Assembly: GCA_036723975.1 (NCBI GenBank)
Contig: DAIMGJ010000005.1
Span: 62,001-126,000, forward strand
DNA from: JAILEN01 sp036723975
Lineage (GTDB): Bacteria > Bacillota > Clostridia > Lachnospirales > Lachnospiraceae
Direction: 5' to 3'
DNA: 64,000 nucleotides
The notes under the pieces: generated by a model
The model's input: the letters and a program-made list of their open reading frames with translations, nothing else
Told to the model about the DNA's origin: nothing
Databases searched by the model: none
Part shown: one piece after another, positions 46,578-53,150 of the stretch
Numbering within the stretch: position 1 is the first letter of the stretch
How the letters are laid out: each line of letters opens with the position of its first letter
Position numbers and translations under genes: made by a program

Positions 46578-46610
46578 AATATATCACTGCATACGTAACA
46601 AAAGCGCAAC
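46578..46610 (-). promoter_or_regulatory. Direct-repeat promoter before the CIS-associated operon
   Basis: Minus strand: GTTGCGC, TTTT, GTTACGT, nine bases, TATATT preceded by TGA. The site begins four bases after the stop codon of the histidine kinase gene, so the activator would be bound right next to the genes of its own signalling system. The leader to the ATG at 46512 is about 60 bases. Confidence 0.8.
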
Positions 46611-46613
46611 ATT

Positions 46614-47264
46614 CTATCCCACAGGTATGGTATAACGAACGATGGTTCCCCGTCCCGTATAAATAATATCCATATCCCCATTACACATAAGGCGGATTCG
46701 CTCCTTGGTATTGGAAATACCGATACCTCTGTGTTTGGCCTGTTGCGGTGTTTCGTTTTCCTCTCCCGTGCCGTTATCCGTCACTTCCATAATCACATGG
46801 TCACCTTCCAAACGGGTACTGACGGTCACCACACCCTTTCCGCTTTGGGTATCGATTCCGTGGCGCACCGCGTTTTCCACCATAGGCTGCACGGAAAGAA
46901 GGGGCACATAAAAGTCCTCATAATCAATATCATAGCGTACCAAAAAATCCACTGTAGGTTCTATTTTTTCCAACTCAATGTAATTTTTGATATAGTCCAT
47001 CTCTTCGGAAAAAGGAACACAATCCGCACTTACCATGGAATTAATCCTGGCCCTTAAATGGGTGGAAAAATTCTGCAGGGCATCTGCTGCCAATCGCGGT
47101 TCCTCAATACATAATTGTTTGATGGATAACAATACATTGAAAATAAAATGCGGTCGCATCTCTTTTTGCAAGAGCTTGATTTTTAAGCTGTTAATCTCCT
47201 CGTCTTTTTGACGAAGCTCTTCCTCCAGCTCTTTGATCCGCTCATTTTCTCTTTTACAAAACAC
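46614..47264 (-). CDS. Soluble LytS-type histidine kinase
   Basis: A 216-residue protein starting with GTG at 47264, preceded by AGGGAGAGAAAG. After a short coiled coil (IKELEEELRQKDEEINSLKI) it has the His_kinase motif MRPHFIFNVLLSIKQL with phospho-acceptor H39, then an ATPase domain with VENAVRHGI (N-box) and MEVTDNGTGEE and HRGIGISNTKERI (glycine-rich). No membrane or input domain is present, so it must receive its signal from another protein through the coiled coil. It is in one operon with the response regulator and the lipoprotein at 47289-47768. Clear family call. Confidence 0.9.
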   Translation of the reverse strand: MFCKRENERIKELEEELRQKDEEINSLKIKLLQKEMRPHFIFNVLLSIKQLCIEEPRLAADALQNFSTHLRARINSMVSADCVPFSEEMDYIKNYIELEKIEPTVDFLVRYDIDYEDFYVPLLSVQPMVENAVRHGIDTQSGKGVVTVSTRLEGDHVIMEVTDNGTGEENETPQQAKHRGIGISNTKERIRLMCNGDMDIIYTGRGTIVRYTIPVG

Positions 47265-47288
47265 GCTTTCTCTCCCTATGTTTGTGTT

Positions 47289-47768
47289 CTATTCTTCCTC
47301 TGTATCTGTCTTTGTAAATGCAAATTCACTTCCTGCATCACTTTTTTCATCCAACCAATATACGTGTTCCTCTAAATAATAAACACTTCCCGTACCGTTT
47401 GTATAAACCTCATCGGAAGTTACAGACGCATCCGGATCGGACTCATAATCCGGGATATCATAAGAAGTATGAACCCCGTCTTCATAAGATAAACCATAGT
47501 CATCCTTTACTGCCGTAAACTCATAGGTATCGATATGAGTCATCTCTTCGTCTGTCACATTAATGGTACAAGCATATTTTTTTCCACTCTTTTTTTCAAT
47601 CACTAAAGTGGCGGTGCCGTTTTCATCAACGTAGTTCCCCTCCCACTTGTAATTTACAGGCGGTTGGAATGCCTCTAAGTTCGCATCCGTTTTGTCTTTG
47701 CAGGATGTTAAGGATAACATCATCAGGATACAAAGAAGTACTCCCGCTGTTATTTTTTTCCTTTTCAT
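47289..47768 (-). CDS. Small lipoprotein of the two-component operon
   Basis: A 159-residue protein with a lipoprotein signal peptide: MKRKKITAGVLLCILMMLSL followed by TSC, with the lipid-modified Cys at position 23. The mature part is a small acidic domain (VNYKWEGNYVDENGTATLVI, then SVYYLEEHVYWLDEKSDA). It is related to the membrane protein at 49359-49784: both have a W-G/Q start, a DE/KDENG turn, YTNGTGSV/YTDGKGTF and VYWLDE/LYWIDE. It lies between response regulator and kinase and may be the extracellular sensor for the soluble kinase or report on the wall (inference). No named family recognised. Confidence 0.8.
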   Translation of the reverse strand: MKRKKITAGVLLCILMMLSLTSCKDKTDANLEAFQPPVNYKWEGNYVDENGTATLVIEKKSGKKYACTINVTDEEMTHIDTYEFTAVKDDYGLSYEDGVHTSYDIPDYESDPDASVTSDEVYTNGTGSVYYLEEHVYWLDEKSDAGSEFAFTKTDTEEE

Positions 47769-47780
47769 GATTCTCTTCCC

Positions 47781-48572
47781 CTAATTCTTCATCATAAGCT
47801 CTCCGGTCCGAAGTTCCGACCAGGGATATTGTTTCATATACTCACCCATAAAAAGATGAGCTGCTGCAGGATCTTTATCCATATAACGATAATAATCACA
47901 GTCAATCCTGTTTACATTCACTGCAATCTCATTATGTTTTTTTACCACCATATCCGTGATGCCAACTTCCTCAAATGTCTTTCTTAGATCCGAGGTAAAT
48001 GCACGGATCTGAGACATCTTCGAATTGGTCACATCCTCATCTTCCCAAAGGGCGGCAATCAACTCGCCGGTACTGCAAAAAGCTCCCCGGTTATCCACCA
48101 GATAGGCAAAGACCTCTTTGCTCTTTGAACGTTTAAATACAAGAGGTGCACCATCAAAAAAGACTTCAAAGTTTCCGAAGCATCGAACCGCCACCTTCTT
48201 CTTCGATGAGGTAGGATGCCGAAGATTTTCAATGCATTTTTCTACTTCTTCTTTTGAAGCCGGCTTCATCAAATACCCACTGGCATACAAAGAATAAGCA
48301 TCCAGCGCATATTCACTGTGTCCCGTAACAAATACGATATTTAATCTCGGTTGTAAAAGAGTCATCTCCTGTGCCAATGCAAGTCCGTTCATTTTCGGCA
48401 TTTCCACGTCTAAAAATGCCACATCCACAGGATGATCCCTCAAATAAGAAATCGCTTCCTCAGGAGAAATCAATCCAACGTGATTTCCCTCAGGATCTAT
48501 TTCTTTTAATGTTCCTATCATGGCGTTTACCGCCAATTGTCTGTCGTCTACTGTCAGCGTATTCACTCTCAC
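47781..48572 (-). CDS. Response regulator with SARP-like output domain
   Basis: A 263-residue protein starting with GTG. The receiver domain (1-115) has the acidic pair D9/D10, the phospho-acceptor D55 (VAFLDVEMPK), T83 and K103. The C-terminal part (127-225) has VAVRCFGNFEVFFDGAPL and KRSKSKEVFAYLVDNRGAFC, then LIAALWEDED and an HTH recognition region IRAFTSDLRKTFEEVG. That is the winged-helix arrangement of SARP/AfsR-type regulators. SARPs bind direct heptamer repeats 11 bp apart just upstream of -10, exactly the arrangement found at four promoters in this island. I infer that this protein is their activator. It begins the operon with the lipoprotein and the LytS-type kinase. Confidence 0.88.
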   Translation of the reverse strand: MRVNTLTVDDRQLAVNAMIGTLKEIDPEGNHVGLISPEEAISYLRDHPVDVAFLDVEMPKMNGLALAQEMTLLQPRLNIVFVTGHSEYALDAYSLYASGYLMKPASKEEVEKCIENLRHPTSSKKKVAVRCFGNFEVFFDGAPLVFKRSKSKEVFAYLVDNRGAFCSTGELIAALWEDEDVTNSKMSQIRAFTSDLRKTFEEVGITDMVVKKHNEIAVNVNRIDCDYYRYMDKDPAAAHLFMGEYMKQYPWSELRTGELMMKN

Positions 48573-48639
48573 TCATCCCCTGTCTGCCGAAAGTGTGGAA
48601 CTTTTATGTCCTCACCGGTGTGCAAGTTCGGCATTTTTA

Positions 48640-49302
48640 TCATTCGCTTATAACAACATTTTCCATCGTAATATTTTTCAGTTCATTCGGATACTCATCC
48701 GCAGATACCTCTGAAAGCTGAGTATAGGTATTGGATACGTATGCATAATTCCCTTCATATTCAATCAAAGTCCTGCGACTTCCCTGTTCAATGGCATAGC
48801 CTGTTGTACCCTTTGGAATCACACCGATAACTCCGCTTCCCGTAGGAGTATCCTGTGCATTGTACATATTTAAATCAAAATCCGAAACAATGGTGTACTG
48901 ATAGTAAGGTCCTTCTCGAAGATAAGCAGCAGACTCCTCTTCTGCTTCTTCTTTTAAAGCATCTTCCTCATCACTTAAATCTTCTTCTGAAGATGTGTCC
49001 TGAGATGCAAGCTCGTCCTCTGTCAGTTTTTCCCTCGTCGAATTCTCCTCCTCTGCATGCGCCTCCTCTAAAAGCGCTTCCAGTTCATCGCCGCTTTCCG
49101 TGGATTCATCAACCGAAGTCTCCTCCTCTGAAGCCTCAGTTTTATCCGGTTCTTCCTCCGTCTGACTCTTTGATGAAACCAGTGCAGATAAAAGATTGTC
49201 ATCTAGCTCCTGTGCATGGGCAAATACTCCAAATCCCAATCCTACGCATCCCACAATTAAATATGCAAGAATTGCTGTTCTAATCCCCTTTTTTCCGTCC
49301 AT
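48640..49302 (-). CDS. Exported acidic protein with SH3-like C-terminal domain
   Basis: A 220-residue protein from the ATG at 49302, which has GGGAGAAGGGAAG ahead; an in-frame ATG nine codons upstream is less likely. A signal peptide or anchor (IRTAILAYLIVGCVGLGFGV) is followed by a long Glu/Ser/Asp-rich stretch (about 45-125) and a C-terminal SH3b-like domain (YYQYTIVSDFDLNMYNAQDT, then GVIGVIPKGTTGYAIEQGSR and YEGNYAYVSNTYTQL). Bacterial SH3 domains of this kind usually bind cell wall. It lies just before the two-component operon, with a weak own promoter. The role is unknown; a wall sensor or adaptor is plausible. Confidence 0.8.
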   Translation of the reverse strand: MDGKKGIRTAILAYLIVGCVGLGFGVFAHAQELDDNLLSALVSSKSQTEEEPDKTEASEEETSVDESTESGDELEALLEEAHAEEENSTREKLTEDELASQDTSSEEDLSDEEDALKEEAEEESAAYLREGPYYQYTIVSDFDLNMYNAQDTPTGSGVIGVIPKGTTGYAIEQGSRRTLIEYEGNYAYVSNTYTQLSEVSADEYPNELKNITMENVVISE

Positions 49303-49344
49303 GTTCTTCCCTTCTCCCGGCAAATTCAAAAAAATGTTGTCACT

Positions 49345-49374
49345 ATTATAACATAAGCCTATCGAACGAAGTAA
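49345..49374 (-). promoter_or_regulatory. Possible sigma-A promoter before the SH3-like gene
   Basis: TTACTT, 18 bases, TATAAT on the minus strand. The -10 is perfect, the -35 weak, and the -35 lies inside the 3' end of the preceding gene. The leader to the ATG at 49302 would be about 37 bases. It would allow the SH3-like protein and the two-component genes to be expressed without the upstream operon. Confidence 0.4.
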
Positions 49375-49784
49375 GTATTCTTCGAAAACCCTTCCGTTTC
49401 ATCTATCCAGTAAAGTTTATTATTTTTCACTGAAAAAGTCCCCTTCCCGTCGGTATAGACTTCCTCTTCCAATGCGTTTCCGTAGGTATCATAAGAAACC
49501 TTGTACTTCATACCATTTTCATAGGTTATGGAATTTCCGTTTTTTCGTCCTTCCATCTCCCAATAAAAAATAGTATCTTCGTCATCTCCGGCGGTAATGT
49601 TGATCGTATATAAATCACCATTTGCCACGATGTCTGCGTATATGCCATTTTCGTCCTTGTCCTGCCATTGACCGATGTACTTACGATTCATGTCAAAGAT
49701 TCCGGAGTACCCTATAAACGCAATCAGGATTACACAAGCGCACACAACAAGAACAATGATTTGTTTTTTATATTTTTTTATCAT
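49359..49784 (-). CDS. Small membrane-anchored protein related to the lipoprotein at 47289
   Basis: A 141-residue protein with one N-terminal TM segment (IIVLVVCACVILIAFIGYSG) and an external domain with IGQWQDKDENGIYADIVANG, then SITYENGMKYKVSYDTYGNA and VYTDGKGTFSVKNNKLYWID. It shares its repeat-like end with the lipoprotein of the two-component operon, so the two are paralogues with different anchors. It starts three bases after the stop of the AAA+ ATPase gene. No family name recognised. Its place in the ATPase operon suggests a role in the same system. Confidence 0.75.
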   Translation of the reverse strand: MIKKYKKQIIVLVVCACVILIAFIGYSGIFDMNRKYIGQWQDKDENGIYADIVANGDLYTINITAGDDEDTIFYWEMEGRKNGNSITYENGMKYKVSYDTYGNALEEEVYTDGKGTFSVKNNKLYWIDETEGFSKNTYFVR

Positions 49785-49787
49785 TTT

Positions 49788-51992
49788 TTAAATGTCCTTT
49801 TTTAACAGTGCCGATAAAATATCGTTTTTCGCTCCCAAACGACCAACCTTTACACATTCCAAATCCGCTGCGGTAGCAATGTCGTCCATGGTAATCTCCC
49901 GATTCTCTGCAGCCGCAAAATAAGCTGCCTGAATCGCTGCATTTTTGATACTGGAACCGGACAGTTCCACAGCACCTGAAAGTGCCGCAAAATCCACATT
50001 CTTTGATAATGGGGCGTTTTCAGGAAAGGCCTTTTTCCAAAGCATTTCTCTGGTGCCTGCATCCGGAATACCAATAGGAATCAAATAGGTCATGCGACGT
50101 TTAAATGCAGCGTCGAAGTTTTGCATATTGTTGGTGGCTAAAATGGAGATGCCGGAGTACTCCTCAATTCTCTGTAACAAATATCCGGTCTGTTCATTGG
50201 CATGTCGGTCGTTGGAGGAAGATACATCCGTACGTCTGGCAAACACAGAATCCGCTTCGTCAAAAAACAATACCACGTTGGAATTTGCAGCCGTATCAAA
50301 AATGGCTCCCAAATTCTTTTCCGTCTCTCCAATATACTTGCTGGAAATCTGTGACAAATCCACACGATACAAATCCAGTCCCAGCTCCTTTGCCAACACT
50401 CCCGCCGCCATGGTTTTACCGGTGCCCGGAGGTCCGTATAAAACAACGGAGACCCCTCGACCGTAGGGCAGTTTTGCGCCAAAACCAAAGTCGTCATTGA
50501 CCCGTCCCTTAAAGCGTACACGATTCATGGCCATTTGAAGCATTTTTTTACTTTCTTCTTCTATAATCAAATCATCCCAGTCAAAAGGAGTGGAAATCTT
50601 TTTCGCATTTTCTCCGAATCCAACAGAACAAATCTGACGAATCTGGTGTTCCAGTGCATCCTTATGAATTACAAATCCATTTTCTTCTGCAGGTGCTACC
50701 TCCACTGTGTTTTGCATCGCCAAAAAGATGCGTCCCGGATTCATGGTATATTTTGATACGGTTTCCATAAGATCCATATCCTCTGCAAAGATTGCAGATG
50801 ATTTTTTTGCAGCCTCTTCCCACAATCTCTTTTGGGACATCAAATCAGTCTCCGGAACCGCGATACGATAAATCTGATTTGAAATACTCTGATAGCACTC
50901 CTCCTTCAGTCGCTTTTCACTTCCAAAAATCAAAAGATCGGAATAGCGAAAAAACTTTGGAAGAATTGCCTGACGATTTAGAGTCTTTTCCGAAACATTA
51001 TAGATATATACCGTAATTCCAAACAAAGCCTCTCTAACGCAAAGTTCGTCCACAATGGTTGCTTGCGTCCGCTCCGGCAAAGAAGAAAACCGAATCCAAT
51101 CCACAGCAAAAATCGGTGTGGCAGTAATTAAAGATAATCTGGATAGTAAAAATCGTTTTCCGCACCCAATTTCTCCGGAGATTTCTAAAAGCCCAGCATT
51201 CCCGTTTGAAACGGTTTGTGCATAAGAAAGCACCTCTGTAAGTTCTTTTAAAACCTCCGGATGGCATACATACTCTTCGTCACTTAAGGGTGTCAAAAAT
51301 CCACCCACCATCTCTAAGGACGTATCATCTGCTTTTGCATCGCAAAGCCACTTATACACCGTAGATTTTAACAGTATAGAACGAGATAAGGCACTTGCAT
51401 CCTGTCCGAAACGATTCTGTGATTCCGTATTTTTTTCAAGAAAAATAGAATTTAAATAAGATGTATCATCTAAAAGAATGGCAGAAGAATTCTCTTCCTC
51501 TGCAAGAAAAAGTCGGCCAAAGTCAAGGCAAAGTCCAAGAGTAGGACACCACTCTTCTGCAGACTTTCCAAGTAAACGGGAATAGATCTGCGCGTATTTT
51601 TTTGATGTACAAAATGAAAACGCGAGTAAAAAAGAAAGCTGCTCAAGGGGTGATAAGAGTCCGCTTGCAAACAACCGGGAAATCGGCGCAATAGTCTCTG
51701 TCTCTTCCACCGTTTTTTTGCTTCGCAAAATCAAATCTTCATATATTCCGCGGATTTCTCCTCTCTGAGGAAATATAACTCTTTCATGGGGTTCCATGGC
51801 ATACATTAAATCCGCATCGGAAACACAAGCCCCCACCCGAGATGCAGCTTCCTTTTGGTCGTGTTCTGCCTGCCAGACGGAAATCACGCAAAGCATATCC
51901 ACAAATTTTAAAAACTGATTCCGCTCATCCTTCGCCGAAGAAAAAGGTTCATCTGTCCTCGTCGGAAAATAACTTTCAATAATACTTTTCAT
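49788..51992 (-). CDS. CIS-type AAA+ ATPase
   Basis: A 734-residue protein from the ATG at 51992, which has GGGGAT ahead (longer in-frame starts reach 52040). The C-terminal AAA+ module has Walker A GPPGTGKT (520-527), Walker B LFFDEAD (575-581) and the arginine-rich AAFKRRM. A first, degenerate P-loop occurs at GEIGCGKR (about 273-280), so this is a two-module ATPase of the eCIS type (Pvc15-like), not ClpV. Such ATPases are found in nearly all eCIS loci and are thought to aid effector loading or remodelling. Here it shares an operon with the ADP-ribosyltransferase-like protein, which fits that idea. Firm family call. Confidence 0.9.
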   Translation of the reverse strand: MKSIIESYFPTRTDEPFSSAKDERNQFLKFVDMLCVISVWQAEHDQKEAASRVGACVSDADLMYAMEPHERVIFPQRGEIRGIYEDLILRSKKTVEETETIAPISRLFASGLLSPLEQLSFLLAFSFCTSKKYAQIYSRLLGKSAEEWCPTLGLCLDFGRLFLAEEENSSAILLDDTSYLNSIFLEKNTESQNRFGQDASALSRSILLKSTVYKWLCDAKADDTSLEMVGGFLTPLSDEEYVCHPEVLKELTEVLSYAQTVSNGNAGLLEISGEIGCGKRFLLSRLSLITATPIFAVDWIRFSSLPERTQATIVDELCVREALFGITVYIYNVSEKTLNRQAILPKFFRYSDLLIFGSEKRLKEECYQSISNQIYRIAVPETDLMSQKRLWEEAAKKSSAIFAEDMDLMETVSKYTMNPGRIFLAMQNTVEVAPAEENGFVIHKDALEHQIRQICSVGFGENAKKISTPFDWDDLIIEEESKKMLQMAMNRVRFKGRVNDDFGFGAKLPYGRGVSVVLYGPPGTGKTMAAGVLAKELGLDLYRVDLSQISSKYIGETEKNLGAIFDTAANSNVVLFFDEADSVFARRTDVSSSNDRHANEQTGYLLQRIEEYSGISILATNNMQNFDAAFKRRMTYLIPIGIPDAGTREMLWKKAFPENAPLSKNVDFAALSGAVELSGSSIKNAAIQAAYFAAAENREITMDDIATAADLECVKVGRLGAKNDILSALLKKDI

Positions 51993-52059
51993 ATCACAAA
52001 TCCCCATATGATGCCTACATTTCTTATAATAAATTACCACTTCAAAAGGTGTAAAACCA

Positions 52060-52884
52060 CTAAATCGCTAATACCGCTTCCTTAAGACGGCCACGATACA
52101 AGGTCTTTTCGTCAATTCCTGTGACCTTGGTTACAAATGGAATAATCCCATCATTGGCGGCCACGAATCGAATCACCGTATCCGGCTTCATGGTCTTAGA
52201 AATAATTCCAATCATTTCCTTTAACAGATAGATAGCGGATAATCCCGGATCTTTTGCGGTAATTAATAAGTCTAACTGCACCGTTGACTCATCTACCTTA
52301 GAAGCGATAAGGCATCCTAACAATTTGTCCTTTTTCCATGCACATAGGCTATAGTCGTCTTCGTAATTAAGAGACAAAATTTCTTCTCCCACCTGCTTAT
52401 TTACAAAAGTGTGGAATTGATTTTTTTGTGCTCTTGACATTTGGGAAACAGGCATAATATCCATGGTAGCCTTTAAGTCCATCGCCTTCTTGGCCGCCGA
52501 GGAACCCATGATATCCTCTAATGTCAAAGAATAATGAGACTCGCCGCCAAACACCCCATAGCCCAATGCTTCAAAGAACGCATCAAGTTCCGGATTCCCA
52601 TCTTCATAATTGGCAGACACCCCCATCAAGTTGGTTTTATCTATGGCGCCACGAACTCCGTCAAGTAACAGGCGACCGACACCCTGTCGTCTTTCATCTT
52701 CAGATACATATAGCCAGTCTATATCCGCTGTCACATCTCCCAATTCAAAGGACACCACGCCACAGGGCTTTTTGTCCTTAACTGCACCAATGGAATAACG
52801 CCCCTGCCCCGTCACAATGGATTCATCCGGCAACAGATGCATAAATGCCCCTTGGTTCTTCGCAGTTATTCGCGTAAGTTTCAT
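52060..52884 (-). CDS. Tandem GNAT-fold acetyltransferase
   Basis: A 274-residue protein. The first GNAT domain (about 30-125) has CGVVSFELGDVTADIDWLYV and the acetyl-CoA loop SEDERRQGVGRLLLDGVRGA (R-R-x-G-V-G), then ALGYGVFGGESHYSLTLEDI. The second half (about 135-270) has the same fold layout without the loop motif (YEDDYSLCAWKKDKLLGCLI), so it is probably catalytically dead. Substrate unknown. It lies one base after the small Cys-rich gene and between toxin and ATPase genes, which makes a role in effector maturation or protection possible (inference). Confidence 0.8.
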   Translation of the reverse strand: MKLTRITAKNQGAFMHLLPDESIVTGQGRYSIGAVKDKKPCGVVSFELGDVTADIDWLYVSEDERRQGVGRLLLDGVRGAIDKTNLMGVSANYEDGNPELDAFFEALGYGVFGGESHYSLTLEDIMGSSAAKKAMDLKATMDIMPVSQMSRAQKNQFHTFVNKQVGEEILSLNYEDDYSLCAWKKDKLLGCLIASKVDESTVQLDLLITAKDPGLSAIYLLKEMIGIISKTMKPDTVIRFVAANDGIIPFVTKVTGIDEKTLYRGRLKEAVLAI

Positions 52885-52885
52885 A

Positions 52886-53116
52886 CTAGCTCTCCTTTTT
52901 CAGTTTTGGACACTTTTTCTCGTTATGAAGGTATTCCTCCTTCTTCTCGCCGTAGACAGCGCATTCCAAACCTAAATTATGAACACAATCCACACACTGT
53001 GGTATGCTCAATACCTCTATGTCTTCTGCCTTCATGATAAAGCGCTCTGCAGCCAAAGCCTCATCATCCATTTCTTCCATATCCATTACTTTTTTATCCA
53101 TTGACTTATCGTCCAT
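52886..53116 (-). CDS. Small Cys-rich protein next to the ADP-ribosyltransferase-like gene
   Basis: A 76-residue protein. The ATG at 53116 has GGGAGG eight bases ahead; an in-frame TTG at 53131 overlaps that site and is rejected. The N-terminal half is acidic with many Met and Asp residues (MDMEEMDDEALAAERFIMKA). The C-terminal half carries CVDCVHNLGLECAVYG and a further Cys in KKCPKL, a pattern that could bind zinc. I recognise no function. Genes of this size directly after a toxin gene are often immunity proteins or chaperones, but nothing in the sequence proves this. Confidence 0.7.
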   Translation of the reverse strand: MDDKSMDKKVMDMEEMDDEALAAERFIMKAEDIEVLSIPQCVDCVHNLGLECAVYGEKKEEYLHNEKKCPKLKKES

Positions 53117-53150
53117 TTGTTTTCCTCCCAATTGATATCATTTCTTTTTT

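Noticed and set aside
48573..48639. Hairpin TGCCGAA...TTCGGCA before the response regulator gene as a terminator
   Set aside because: Only seven base pairs enclose a loop of about 35 bases and no U-run follows; it may be chance.
1..52040. Type VI secretion system
   Set aside because: There are no TssJ, TssL or TssM membrane-complex genes, and the ATPase at 49788-51992 is a two-module eCIS-type AAA+ protein without ClpV features. Hub and spike are separate genes and a DUF4255 cap is present.
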